64,000 bases of DNA from Seminavis robusta (taxonomy: Eukaryota; Bacillariophyta; Bacillariophyceae; Naviculales; Naviculaceae): NCBI GenBank assembly GCA_903772945.1, contig CAICTM010000189.1:31138-95137 (forward strand), given 5' to 3'. A model generated the notes under the pieces. That model worked only from the letters and a program-made list of their open reading frames with translations, had not been told where the DNA came from and made no database searches. A program made the translations under genes and the position numbers. This document shows positions 52,131-62,806 of the stretch, piece by piece (position 1 is the stretch's first letter; every line of letters begins with the position of its first letter).

Positions 52131-53534
52131 CTAGCTAGGGAGAAGTTCCTTCCTGTTGCGCCTCCATTTGTTGTAAACCTTTGTCCCCACAATATTTTTC
52201 AAGGCCGAAGATAAACGTTTCCAATGAATTTCACGCGGGATTGCCTTGCTTTTACCTTGCTTTGAACCAGGCAACCGTAGTACCATCCGTTCGACAGCCT
52301 CTTTCATTGTTTCGTACAGGAAATGCTCTGACGCCCATTGGACGTCGTCCTGTGCATGAAGAATAAGATGCTCCTCGGCGTCTTCCTCAAACCCTGTCCT
52401 TAGTTCCTCAATGGCTAGATACAGAGGCAGACACAATTCCGACCATGGATGAATCTTTTTGTCAATGCTGCCTTCCACATATCGCATGTACTTTTCGATG
52501 GCCCCAGCAAAAATGTCATCCCATGGTACAACGTTGTTTGCACGGTCTTTCGAGTCCAGGATCCGATGCTGGATTGCCAAGAGTGACATTGGACTACGAA
52601 GCAACCAGCGACCAGCCATGTGGGATCCAATCGTGCTGACTCCCCGACTTTCACCTTTAATGTGGTTTCGGCGGTTCATTTTCTCTGTTTTCAAATCTTG
52701 CAACGTCTGAATACCTCCATTGAGAGTTACTCGCAAGGCTGGAAACTCACTTGCAACTTGCTCCACAAAGTCATAATCCAATGGCGGTATAAGGCGGTTT
52801 TTGGTTGGACTTAACCCGGACAGTATAGCAGGTCTGGAATGCAGTACAACGTGGGAAATTCCGCCCAGTTGGGCTTGATCAATGTATTCACATAGGGACT
52901 GGAAGTGCTCGTCCTTCCACCACTTTTCATCGGGAGAAGATGTCATGGCGAATTCCAAATCATTTATATCGTCAAAAACAGCCGTGCGGCATTTCAAACT
53001 GATTGCAGGCATGTGTGTATTGTGGATGTTACTGCTTCGACAGGCATTGCCAATAGCCTCAAAAAGAGTACGCGTCAGGGCTGGCTGTTTCATGAGACTG
53101 GCCCCATAATCAGCCCCTCCAGCTTCGATACTGGGGCAACCACAATTGAGGTTTATCTCTCGGAATTGATACCCGGATTGCAGGAGGCCGGACACGCATT
53201 TTTCCATTGCGAAAGCATCATTTCCACCTAGTTGCAGTGTCAGTCGATGCCGGTTGTCATGTTGTTTTTCGAGGTCGCCAAACCGTTTCTGTATTGCCAA
53301 ATCATCTGCGCCGAGCAAGTCTTTTACCTTTTCCATTTCGGTCCATAGGATCGCGTCCGGTGAAAGCAATTGGAAGAGGTGCCGTAACGGGGCATTTGTG
53401 TATCCCTGCATCGGCGCAACATGAAACTCATATGACCTGGGAAGTGGCAAGGCTATTGAAGGATCGTTGGATTTCCCAGGCAGCGATCGCCGTTGGCCAG
53501 ATGCCACAAGGAGCAACCCAAGGAAATGGAACAT
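52131..53534 (-). CDS. tRNA-dihydrouridine synthase (Dus family, DusA-like)
   Basis: 467 aa, intronless. FMN-dependent reduction of uridine to dihydrouridine in tRNA. The TIM-barrel start is FHVAPMQGYTNAPLRHL, with TEMEKVKDLLG following. LTLQLGGND and the catalytic cysteine C133 in INLNCGCPSIEAGGADYGA come next, then SLMKQPAL and ISLKCRTAVFDD. The late barrel strands are VVLHSRPAIL and LRVTLNGGIQTL, followed by GSHMAGRWLLRSP (phosphate site). The about 200-residue helical C-terminal part is longer than bacterial DusA. The first about 15 residues are hydrophobic, suggesting organelle targeting. It is divergent from the acyltransferase-like gene. Confidence 0.92.
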   Translation of the reverse strand: MFHFLGLLLVASGQRRSLPGKSNDPSIALPLPRSYEFHVAPMQGYTNAPLRHLFQLLSPDAILWTEMEKVKDLLGADDLAIQKRFGDLEKQHDNRHRLTLQLGGNDAFAMEKCVSGLLQSGYQFREINLNCGCPSIEAGGADYGASLMKQPALTRTLFEAIGNACRSSNIHNTHMPAISLKCRTAVFDDINDLEFAMTSSPDEKWWKDEHFQSLCEYIDQAQLGGISHVVLHSRPAILSGLSPTKNRLIPPLDYDFVEQVASEFPALRVTLNGGIQTLQDLKTEKMNRRNHIKGESRGVSTIGSHMAGRWLLRSPMSLLAIQHRILDSKDRANNVVPWDDIFAGAIEKYMRYVEGSIDKKIHPWSELCLPLYLAIEELRTGFEEDAEEHLILHAQDDVQWASEHFLYETMKEAVERMVLRLPGSKQGKSKAIPREIHWKRLSSALKNIVGTKVYNKWRRNRKELLPS

Positions 53535-53774
53535 TGGCAGGGTACAATAGAGAGATCACAAGCAACCAGTCGAAACTATCCTTGACAGGCTCTTTAGACA
53601 CTGCTGCTTGGGTTGCATGGAGGAAAATGACGTCAGTTGAAAGAGCCCAATTTCACTGTTTCATACGTGGATACTCTCACCAGAATTGAAACAAAGGATG
53701 TGGAAACTTGAACGCCACAAAAAACACGTCTGACTAAAGTTGCCTCAACCGACCAGTACGGAGGCCTGATATCG
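53535..53774. promoter_or_regulatory. Short divergent promoter region (240 bp)
   Basis: Between the Dus gene (minus) and the acyltransferase-like gene (plus). No specific element recognised. Confidence 0.4.
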
Positions 53775-55350
53775 ATGGAAGCAGCTCCTTGCATTCACAA
53801 CTCCCTACCGGTATCCTGTCCTGCAAAAATGTTCTCTATGTATTACTGGTTGATTTTGGCTGTTGTTGCCGCATTGTCATTGTGCTTGGTGCTCCTATTG
53901 ATCAGTGGCTGTAGCAAGCAGCATGATGATGAGACGGCCGTGGAATTGCTGGCCTTGGAAAAGGGGTTTGCGCGTCTTGTTGGTGGACCCATGACAATGT
54001 CCACATTGACGTGGTTCAAAGGTGATTGTAACAAGGGAGTCGTGGAGAGACTGCAACGAAGATCAGAAGAAATATTAAGTGCAAACCCATGGCTAGGAGG
54101 TTTGTACTGGTAGCGGCATTCTTGAATGATTGAATGGATCTACATAATCGATCTCTAATCCCCCATTCCCAACTTATTACCGCAGGTCGGATTGTCAGGA
54201 GAAGTGGTCGCCTCTCGTTGGTCTTTCGGCCCTATGATCACTTAGATCCAAGCTTGCACGTCATGAGGAACCCAAGGACTGCGAAACCGTTGTCTAAGGA
54301 CGTACCATACGATGAATTGCAGAGCCATCTACGGAACCTAATAGTGAAAGATGGCCCTAGGCAGGTGCTGTGGAAAGTCTATATTATCCCTTGTTGCAAA
54401 AAGCCGACGGAGAGCTTTGCCGTGATGTGTTCAATGTCTCACGCAATTGGCGACGGGCATACCTTCTATCGCAAGTAGACATGGTTGTTACTGGATGCCG
54501 ACCACTCCGTTCTCATCTAACCGCGTTCCCTTCGTTCTCACCAGGTATCCATAACATGCTGCTAGACCCTGAAGAAGAGGTGGAGGCCCTTGATCCTACA
54601 CGTATCCTGTCTACCGAGAAACAGCAAGAAGAAATCATGGGAGGTAGAACCGGAGCAAGCATGTGGCAATCATCCGGTTTCATTGCCAATATGGTCTATG
54701 GGTTTGACAATGCATTGCTGACATGTAAGAGAAAAAGAAGGGTTGTCTTCCTTGTGGACTCAGATGAGATGGAAGCCGCCAAGAGGCGAGCCATCTCTCC
54801 AAACTCCCCCGACGGATCCTTCGTCTCGACGAATGACGTGTTGACAAGTTGGTTCTTGCAGAAAAGTAGATGTAAGCACGGATTCATGGCTGTCAATTTG
54901 CGGGGCCGCCTCGACGGACATTCCGAAGCACTTGCTGGAAACTATGAAAATGTCATATTCTACGAGCTTGAAGATTCGGCAACGCCTGGGTTGGTGCGGC
55001 AATCCATCATGCCCGGCACAATCGAAGATGACTCATCGGCTCCTTGGCTGCAACGGGTGGTGACAAGAGAAACACCATTGCCGGGATTCTGGGCAATGGC
55101 CTCAGGATCTGTTGCCGTAGCCACCAATTGGTCAACTTTTGCAAAACCATGCGCACTCGAGGGATGTCAGGAAGAAATTCACGTCCCAATCCTGAACTTT
55201 GGCATTGCGGTCCCCTCAACCCTGGCCATACTCATCATTTTCAGGTCGGGACCGCGTGGGCTGGCGGTACTCGTTGCGGGCACCAACGATAGAATTGCCG
55301 ATCTAGAAAAAGGAGCGCCGTTTCTGACTCCAGAGTCTCTCGAGTTCTGA
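53775..55350 (+). CDS. Membrane-anchored CoA-dependent acyltransferase-like protein (WS/DGAT or condensation-like fold)
   Basis: 471 aa from exons 53775-54099, 54186-54470 and 54545-55350. Intron 1 (86 bp) is GT-AG and joins ANPWLG to GRIVRRSGRLSLVF. Intron 2 (74 bp) is best read as GC-AG (donor ATC|GCAAGT at 54471, acceptor CACCAG at 54544), giving HTFYRIHNMLLDPEEEVEAL. A near N-terminal transmembrane helix (YYWLILAVVAALSLCLVLLL) precedes the soluble domain. The catalytic HxxxDG motif is SHAIGDG (exon 2). Later blocks are STNDVLTSWFLQKS, VNLRGRL and NYENVIFYE, typical of the CAT/BAHD/WS-DGAT fold. The substrate is unknown; lipid or alcohol acylation is plausible. An alternative start is at 53829. 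Confidence 0.78.
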
Positions 55351-56285
55351 ACCAGAGCGGCAGCCCCGAGGCGTGGCTGATACCAATGAGGAACCACCAG
55401 TTCAGGTAACTTTTGAAAGTACTCGATGCTGTATTAGCCACCTTGCGGATTGAATCAGAATCAATGATTCAATCATTCGAATCATTCAAAGACTAGTAGG
55501 GAACCTCCTCTTTTGCCACTGAATACCACTCTAGCTAGACTAGTCTACGCATTCCGTAGTACCGGCTGATGACAGCCATGGCCAATCACACACGCTTGGC
55601 ATCATGCGAGATACTACTGGGGGGCCCAGCATAAAAGGAAATTTCGCACCAATTTTTTGTTAGACACTGTTAAAGCATGACAATGGCCAAACAAAGGCAC
55701 CAGGAGCGGCAACAACACTCACCATGACTACTAACATCTTATCGGAGCCTACTGTGGCCATAGCAGCCGGTCTAATCATCGGTTTCCTGGAGGTTAACGA
55801 TCATGTCAATCGGCATGTCTTCTGTCGTCGTTTCGAAATTCGGAAGTACATGTACCGGATAAACGATCGAATGCTGCAATCGAATGAATCATCACAATCA
55901 CATCGAATGATTCAATCGAATGATTCGATTCAATCTCAAAATGATCCACGCATCCGAAATTATAAAAAAGTAGCTCACTCTCCTGACGTGGCATCAATTT
56001 CCTAAGCCAAATTTGTCATCGAACTCGTTTCCCGTTGCAAGCCAAGGGGGCATTCAAAGGCTGTCACAAATATATTCTTCAAGACTGACAACATGACACA
56101 TGGAAGCGACGCATCGACGCATCATCTCTTTGTCAGTCCCTTCTGTCTGCTGCGTTGAATCTTTCTACTCCACCATCACAAAACTTGGCGACGATCGAAG
56201 ATTACTAATCCTCAGTACCGGAACTACTAGCTTTAGGAGTGTGAAGTAGCACTCATTTCATTTCAAGAGATCGACAACTGCAAGC
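55351..56285. repeat. Intergenic with ATTCGAATGATTC-type repeats
   Basis: Interleaved direct and inverted copies of GATTCAATC, AATGATTC and AATCGAATG lie at about 55453-55490 and again at about 55868-55935. They can fold on themselves. A short ORF at 55724-56005 is largely made of this repeat and is probably not a gene. Confidence 0.55.
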
Positions 56286-56789
56286 ATGGGAATGACGAAA
56301 CGACAAGCATTTATACTGATGGCGATCATCAGCCGACTATCGGGTACATCAGGTTTTGCTCGAACTTTGGATCCTTCCGTCCCTGGGATACTCTCTTCCA
56401 CGCTAAGAGAATCAACTGCTCTTGTAAGACATAATGAGATGTTGCGAAGTGACATAGAGTCGGCGTGGAGTGGGTTGCAGAATGCAGCACAAGACAAGCA
56501 TATTTGTCAGGATGTTCCGCAATCTATCAAAGAGTCGAAGAACGTTTGCACCAAGGAGGGAAACTACTTTGAAGAATATCGGCAAGGGCCACAGGTAGCT
56601 CAAATACTGGCATCTTCGACGTCCAGCATCGGGGGGCTTTCTCGTGAAATTCTTCAGAACTCTGTGCTATCATTTATCACTTGCTTGTGTTTACCCAAAC
56701 TGAGACTGTCTCCTGTTTTGATGACTTTTGTGATCACCTTGTTGAAGCGACAACTGTTCATGGCGAGAACCCATAGCTGGTACGAATAA
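56286..56789 (+). CDS. Hypothetical secreted or plastid protein
   Basis: 167 aa, intronless. The N-terminus MTKRQAFILMAIISRLSGTSGFARTL (from the second Met) has a hydrophobic core then SGFAR, resembling a signal peptide plus an Ala/Gly-Phe plastid motif. The middle is helical and polar (SSTLRESTALVRHNEMLRSD, then IESAWSGLQNAAQDKH). The C-terminus is hydrophobic (VLSFITCLCLPKLRLSPVLM, then TFVITLLKRQ). No family recognised. Moderately likely to be real given its coherent composition. Confidence 0.45.
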   Translation: MGMTKRQAFILMAIISRLSGTSGFARTLDPSVPGILSSTLRESTALVRHNEMLRSDIESAWSGLQNAAQDKHICQDVPQSIKESKNVCTKEGNYFEEYRQGPQVAQILASSTSSIGGLSREILQNSVLSFITCLCLPKLRLSPVLMTFVITLLKRQLFMARTHSWYE

Positions 56790-58113
56790 ATAAATAAACA
56801 AATAGATGCATGCAGACATACATGTTCTCCCAACTATTTATAACCTATAGGAAACAAAATATGTTGGCAATGTAACATCTGGTGTTCTCGCTGTGCATTT
56901 CTACGGTTGCGTTTACAATGGAAGTCAGGTTTCGCAGCAAACATCTCACTCGGAGATGCCTGGCCCTGATTGCATCGCAAATCACAACGGCAACATCTCT
57001 GACCGTCGCTGTTGCAGCCCTCTGAAGTCATATGCTGGCAAGCGAAGCACGACGTTGTCGAGAAGAGGGGTACGGTACCTGGTATGCGAGTCAAGCTGCT
57101 TGAACTAGACATCAACCGTCATGGGCAGGTCGAGGAAGACGAGCGAGGCCTGCTGCTGGACCAGTTTGTCCTCGGCAGTTGGAGCAGGTGTGACAGTGAG
57201 TCCTACATTTGGGCCTGATGCTCGTTTCTCTGCACGCTTTTGAGTTGAGCCTGGTGCTGGCCAAGTCTGGTATTGGTTCAAGGTGCAGGTGCAAGTGCAA
57301 GTACGGGTCCTTGTCAGAGGTAGGCCTGGGGTTCGCGAAGCAAGGCTTGGGCGACGATATGTCCTTACGAAAGGCCAGGAGTTAGCCCTGTGCGGTGCCA
57401 GCAATACGTGTGTATGCTTATTCAGATGCAGATTTGGGATAGGCGAGGAGCTGTCACTGGTGTTGGGCACTGAGTCAGACAGTATGTTGCCCTGGTGCAG
57501 GGTCGAGTGTGAGTTTGAGTCCAGCTTTTTGGGAAGGGAGTGATGGGGTTTGATTTCGGATCTGGTGTGTCCAGAAAGCAACAAGGCTACGAGGAGATGG
57601 GTGCTGGGGCCATAATATGTTATTTAGAGTCAGAAGTGGCGCACAAAACAGGTCGAAGTCCAGGTGTAGGGCTTGGTGTCAGGCCAACTGTTGGGTCAAG
57701 TGTAGGTCCTGGTGTGGCTTGCTATTTGGCTTGAGCGTGCTAAATTTGGCAGAATGTCAGTCCTGGTGTTGGGCGGAGAGCCATCCAGGAGTTGATCTTA
57801 GCCTCCTCGTGTTGGGCCAGAAGTCATCAGCCGACAACCTGTCCATGTTGTGTTTGATCACAAATTGGATCTATTGTGACAGTGGCCCGTGGCGGTGTAC
57901 TGGTACAAGCAACGGTGCTCCACAAGTTGTAGAGCATTTCCTCAAATCCAATTCAAGCCAAAAATGTTGTCAAAATTGCCTGCGACCTTCGCCACTTGCA
58001 ACCGCGTCGCGCACCACTTTTTCCGATGCAACGGCAAATTCCAACTCACGAGGATGGGGACAGGAGCATCGGTGCACAAACCCACATTACTACTTCGAAC
58101 CAAGATCCTTCCC
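56790..58113. repeat. Intergenic with degenerate G/T-rich minisatellite
   Basis: From about 57210 to 57800 words such as GGTCCTGGTGT, GTGTTGGGC, CCAGGAGTTAG and GGTGTAGG recur with an irregular period of roughly 15-25 bp. They leave long overlapping frames on both strands that I regard as by-products of the repeat. Related DNA occurs near 27320 and 51600. Confidence 0.6.
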
Positions 58114-59244
58114 ATGACAATGCAGGCATTCAAGAGGAGACGGGAAGACCCAGCTTCCTCGGGGGTCTATCTAAAGCTGTTGCTTGTGATCTTGTCAACC
58201 GTTTTTCTTGAGAGACAAATCGGATTGGCATCACAGGCTACCCAACGGGGCCTTTCAGCAAAGCAAACCCTCGATTCTCCTTCGATTTCATCCCTTCCAT
58301 TGGATAAGGGCAGAAGAGGAAAACTGATCAATCGCCACGACTATGTTGCAGAAAATCAACCTAAAGATCAACAAGATCCAAGTTTGATATTCCGAGAGCC
58401 ATACCGGTACGTTCGACCGCCACGACCGTCCATCAGCCAAGGCGAACGTTTTGCAAACTACAAATCGAGATATCATTACACACCACCCAGTAAAAGACAG
58501 TCAGGGCAACTAGCACCCGAGTGTGGAAATGGGCCCCACTTTTCAAACTTTTTCAAACTTCCATACACTCTGCGAAGTCATTTGCACGAGGACTGGACGA
58601 TTCATCGAGTCTTTTTCCAGAACAAGATGCCTGACAATGGAACTTATGTGGAGCTAGGCGCGTTCGATGGTTCCACAGACAGCAACACAAGGTTTTTTGA
58701 CAGGTGTCTTGGCTGGAAGGGACTTCTCATAGAGGGAAACCTAGCATCATTTGACAAAATGAAAGAGGCGCGTCCGAGCGCCCACAAAATGAGCTTTGCA
58801 CCCACTTGCTCGGCAGAGTATGAAATGGTGAACAAATCGGTTGAATTCTACAAATACCCCCTGACGAATTCTGGGCAAAAAGGCAAAGCCATTATTACGT
58901 ATGAGGGAAAGCCTACAGTCCCGGTACCATGTGGTCCGCTGGGTCCAGTGTTGGAAGATATGTTTCCGGGCGGACAACGCATTAACTTCTTTTCGTTGGA
59001 CGTGGAAGGATCCGAAGCCCTGGTTTTGAGAACCATTGACTTTGAACGAGTTCACATTGACGTGTTGATGGTGGAAGTTGAGAATGCCCATTGCCTCGAC
59101 GACAACTGTGCCGTGCGGCAAGAGGTTCGCTCCATTATGGAACAAGTTGGCTACAAACGATACGAACGCATAGTGCGGGCTTCTGATGTTTACGTGCGAC
59201 GTGGATCTGAGTTTGAGCTGACTAACAAAACCTCTGCTTCATAG
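58114..59244 (+). CDS. Type II membrane protein with FkbM-family methyltransferase domain
   Basis: 376 aa from the ATG at 58114 (MTMQAFKRRRED); the frame stays open upstream to 57889. A basic N-terminus and one transmembrane helix (GVYLKLLLVILSTVFLE) suggest a Golgi/ER type II protein. A Pro/Arg-rich stem follows. The C-terminal domain has the SAM-binding motif of the FkbM/Methyltransf_21 family: GTYVELGAFDGSTDSNTRFF, then WKGLLIEGNLASFDKM (acidic loop). The later INFFSLDVEGSEALVLRTID and IDVLMVEVEN motifs fit as well. Cysteines and PCGPLGPVLED are typical of the algal relatives I recall. It probably methylates a glycan or small molecule in the secretory pathway (inference). Confidence 0.85.
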   Translation: MTMQAFKRRREDPASSGVYLKLLLVILSTVFLERQIGLASQATQRGLSAKQTLDSPSISSLPLDKGRRGKLINRHDYVAENQPKDQQDPSLIFREPYRYVRPPRPSISQGERFANYKSRYHYTPPSKRQSGQLAPECGNGPHFSNFFKLPYTLRSHLHEDWTIHRVFFQNKMPDNGTYVELGAFDGSTDSNTRFFDRCLGWKGLLIEGNLASFDKMKEARPSAHKMSFAPTCSAEYEMVNKSVEFYKYPLTNSGQKGKAIITYEGKPTVPVPCGPLGPVLEDMFPGGQRINFFSLDVEGSEALVLRTIDFERVHIDVLMVEVENAHCLDDNCAVRQEVRSIMEQVGYKRYERIVRASDVYVRRGSEFELTNKTSAS

Positions 59245-59619
59245 TGCACCAATTCATACCTCATGTGCAAGTTGATCACCAGCATGTAAGTCTGAGGCGA
59301 AGTACATGTAGGGCTTTTCAGCTTTCTTTTAAAAACTTAAACTATGCTGACAATCGGGGGCAACTATTATGCTTGGACAAGAGCCGCCTCGTAATCCCTG
59401 CCACTTGGCCTGCCATACCGCCTTAGCCACCAAACCCTTCTGCTCTTATGAGCTAGTCATTTCGTCAGCAAAGGACGGGATCAAAAGGTCGTACCTGGTA
59501 CTAGTAAAGGACTTGAAAACAGGAAATCCTAACTGACACCAGTGAATCGAATCCATGGGCAGCATGGAACAAGGTTCTCAGATAGCCTTGGCAGATATCC
59601 ACCCATGTTTGTGGGACTA
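59245..59619. other. Intergenic, nothing recognised
   Basis: Convergent 3' flanks of the FkbM-like and START-like genes. No repeat or gene seen. Confidence 0.4.
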
Positions 59620-60348
59620 CTAGACTGGAAATAGGAGCATTGTCGAGTTAAACGAAGAGCCTGGTTTCAGGGTCTCTTCTCTGAAAATGATATCCCGAAA
59701 TGTACTCAAGGAAGAAGCAATTAACTGTTGTTCCATGAACCTCGTGAGCAGTTTGGAATTGCGAAAGACAGACGACACCAGCCTTGGAGGAACAAAGGTC
59801 ATGACCATGACCATGCGGCATGCTTTCCCGTTTTCGATCGGATCAAAAGTGACTTGCCCAAAATTTTTGAGGCCCGAAACAGACTCCCATTCAATGAGAA
59901 AAGGTCGATCTCCACGGGTAGCTATCGAGATCCAGGAATAGGAGACTCCCAGAACTTTGAGAGTCCATTTGCTTCTCGTGGAAGCATCGTCTATGAATTC
60001 CACGGAATGCAACCAAGGGGACCATTCGGGTTGTCGGGTAAGATTGGAAAACGCATCGTAAGCCACTTCGGCCGAGAACGGCAACTCGGCTTCACTGGAC
60101 ACGGAGAGTGCCCTTGGAGGCAGACTCTTGGTTGTTTCTACCGACGAACATTCTGCAAAACATTCTTCCAGTCGGTCTCTTTCTGTAGGTTCGTGCAATT
60201 CCAATTCTGGATCTACCAGTGACTTTCCAGACAGCAATTTAGCACTTCTTGTTGTCGCTTGTCGATGAGGAGCAATCCATGATGGGTGCGAGAAAGCTCG
60301 CGAAGTCGAAAAAAACAGCAGCAGTGTTGCGGCTACACGGAGAGACAT
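59620..60348 (-). CDS. Plastid-targeted START/polyketide-cyclase-like (COQ10/SRPBCC) protein
   Basis: 242 aa, intronless. The N-terminus MSLRVAATLLLFFSTSRAFSHPSW is a signal peptide followed by an RAFS motif, matching secondary-plastid targeting. From about residue 80 the SRPBCC fold is visible: LPFSAEVAYDAFSNLTRQPE, then WSPWLHSVEFIDD and SKWTLKVLGVSYSWISIAT. It continues FLIEWESVSGLKNFGQVTFD, MVMVMTFVPPRLV and a long C-terminal helix. These proteins bind lipids, isoprenoid quinones or pigments. It resembles plant plastid cyclase/dehydrase family members. The ligand is unknown. Confidence 0.82.
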   Translation of the reverse strand: MSLRVAATLLLFFSTSRAFSHPSWIAPHRQATTRSAKLLSGKSLVDPELELHEPTERDRLEECFAECSSVETTKSLPPRALSVSSEAELPFSAEVAYDAFSNLTRQPEWSPWLHSVEFIDDASTRSKWTLKVLGVSYSWISIATRGDRPFLIEWESVSGLKNFGQVTFDPIENGKACRMVMVMTFVPPRLVSSVFRNSKLLTRFMEQQLIASSLSTFRDIIFREETLKPGSSFNSTMLLFPV

Positions 60349-61605
60349 GGTGGTGATACAGTACGGTAGCTAGCGGACCACCTTTACGCTAACTTTAATG
60401 ACACAATCAACTGCTTGTTCCCTCCCGGGTGATCAATCAGCATGTTGGGTACCAGTAATAGTGATAATAAGAGGCTGTGGTAGAGATTTCTTTCATTGTG
60501 ATTCATTCGATTCAGCTTCAACATGCAACCTGTTGGTTCCTGGGTCTGCGGCGATCTGACGCACCTCTGTCGAAGACCACCCCTGGTGAGTATTTACGAA
60601 TCTGCTGGCTTCAATGTCGATGTCGGAACTGCCGTCGATGCCGCGCGGACGAAGAGACCAAGAACGGACAGCTCACGGATTAGCTGGATCACAACCGAAA
60701 CCAACCACTGAAACCTTGCCAGTCCTGTTGTCCTGTCAACATGCGCATTCAAGTTCAAGCGCTAGCTAGCTGGCTAGAGGTGATTGTCTGTGGCTTGTCT
60801 CGCTACTAGCTAATAGTCTGACGTAAAATGTAGTAGGGGCCAGAGAAGGAACAGGAAAAAGAAGAGGTCATACTGTCATACTACACCAGCAGGAAGAAAC
60901 GAGGAAGTATTCTACGAGCAAGCGAGGTGCCGAATGAGCTCGAGGCTGCTTCATCTGTACCGGTACCACGTACTCGGAGGCCAGGTCACACTGTGTTATA
61001 CTGATCAGAATTGAATGCACCTGGTGATGTTCAATGTTTCTAAAAAAGGTCAGTTGCTTCGAGGAGGTCGCTGGCCAGCAAGAGCCAGCTTCATGTTCCC
61101 CGTTCCACGTAGTAGCTACCGTTGTAGCCTGTTCTGGCTTGCTAGTACCGTAGCAGACGCCTCGCACTGCGGCGGGGGTGTTCCTACCCTCTTTGTCAAA
61201 CCCTCGCTGAAACATTGTTAATTCATAGTCATTTGCAAGGATGTGTTTGAAAACAATGGAACGAAAGCCAAATATCCATGGTAAAGAGTTCTTCACAGCA
61301 TAAAACATACATGAAACCAAAGCTCTTTTCCTGTGACAGGCCCCTGAAGACTGGGAACAAAAAGAAAGATTTCCCTTGCTTGAAGACTGCTCTGCGAATG
61401 CGAAGGAAAGTGATTCGATCAAAAATCAACAGAGACCAACAAGGTGCCGACCAGAAGTACCAATCACTCTGTCGCCCCCAGCAACCAGCAGTGGCCCAGC
61501 GGAGATCTGGCAACAAAAAACAGGATCACACAATCGAAACACGCAAGAGACCTACCACTCGGTTTGTTGATTGAGTGGTTGCTACTTCACGGGAAACAAG
61601 CGACA
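60349..61605. other. Intergenic, no gene recognised
   Basis: About 1.25 kb with CTAGCTAGCTGGCTAG near 60764-60778 and GTACCGGTACC near 60958. Short ORFs (for example 60868-61422 minus) show no recognisable domain. The right end includes the 5' UTR of the CRAL-TRIO gene, whose frame is open from 61444 without a good start. Confidence 0.4.
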
Positions 61606-62806
61606 ATGGATCCCCAAGCAGAGACGAATGAGCAAGACAGTGCGCCTCATCATCCCGAGGAAGTCTTTTGCCCTCCAGAACCAGGAGACCAACAGCCTGG
61701 CATTGAACAACAGTGGAGGGATCAATTTTGTTCCGACAAGGTGGACTGTGATGATGATGACGACGACGACGACGATGACGATCACTGGGCTGTCAACAAT
61801 CCCTTTGAGCCCCTTGTAGAGATGCAACGGAACAGGAACAGGAACAGGAACATCAACCCACCAGAGGATCCCTTGCTTGATGAGGAAGATTCTGTTGCAC
61901 CACACATTGTGCCATCGGGCCCCCACGATCCCCTTCGTATGACACTCTCCACCGAAGAAAGACGTTGGGCAAGGTTTGTCAAGAAATGCATTGAAGAAAC
62001 ACCTGATCTGGATCCCATGTCAGATTTCTGGTATGCACAGATATCATTGCTAGATGACGATGCAGATGAAGTTTTGGCCAGGGTGTACAAGCTGCAGGTC
62101 TTCCAAAAGGAGTACAAGATTATCGAGTCATTGGGTCAAGCACAACAGATTCTTCGCAAATTCATAGATCTGTTTCCAGGGTACTTGCTAGCACTGGAAT
62201 ATTATCCCCCCGAAGGCAACTATGTACTCACCTTGGACCTTGCAAGATTATACACAAGTGTCCTGGACACCCACAAGGATGGATTTGAAATATTTCTGAA
62301 GGCAATGTACTACATATATCATGCCATGGCTCCAGACCTGTTGGCCGTCAGAGAAGGTGCCTGGGGAATCATTGAATGTGAAGGCTTTGATTGGAAAAAG
62401 GTGCGTTCATTGATTTGATGAGATGCCATTTGTCATGGGATGGGAATAATGTTTGCTCAACCTTGGTTATTGATGTGACCTTTCTGCTTTTTCCATTTTA
62501 CAGAATTTTGGCTTGGGGATTCTGAGACCTTTCTGGGGAGAACTTTTGACAGCCTATCCGATTCAATTTGTGAAAGTCAAAAACTTCAATACTGGGTTCT
62601 TCGTGCATTCCTTGGTGTCCATGAGTAGGAGGTTTCTTCCCTTTGAACTTCACAGTAAGATTGAAGTGGGTCTGACATGTGAGTTGGGTAGGCTGGATAG
62701 ACTCTACCTGACACCTAATTTGCAAGCAGCCAATGAGCGATTCATGACACATGCCACAGAAGCTCTCAAGAAACGCTATGCCAATGAGGCCAGTTTTTCT
62801 CTGTAG
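61606..62806 (+). CDS. CRAL-TRIO (Sec14-like) domain protein
   Basis: 365 aa from exons 61606-62400 and 62504-62806. The 103-bp intron has donor AAAAAG|GTGCGT and acceptor TTTACAG, joining GFDWKK to NFGLGILRPFWGEL. Residues about 1-110 are acidic and low complexity, including an 11-Asp run and an (NR)n stretch. The Sec14 lipid-binding region covers roughly 175-345: QILRKFIDLFPGYLLALEYY, VLTLDLARLYTS, AWGIIECEGFDW, AYPIQFVKVKNFN, SLVSMSRRFLPFELHSKIEV, RLDRLYLTPNLQAANER. It binds or transfers phospholipid or another hydrophobic ligand. The Asp run is coded by GATGAC repeats, which may vary in length between strains. Confidence 0.85.

Noticed and set aside
57105-57900. Overlapping long frames on both strands
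   Set aside because: They arise from the degenerate G/T-rich repeat; translations are low complexity and unlike any protein family.
60868-61422. Minus-strand frame of 184 codons
   Set aside because: No domain, signal or splice support; crossed by palindromic intergenic words.
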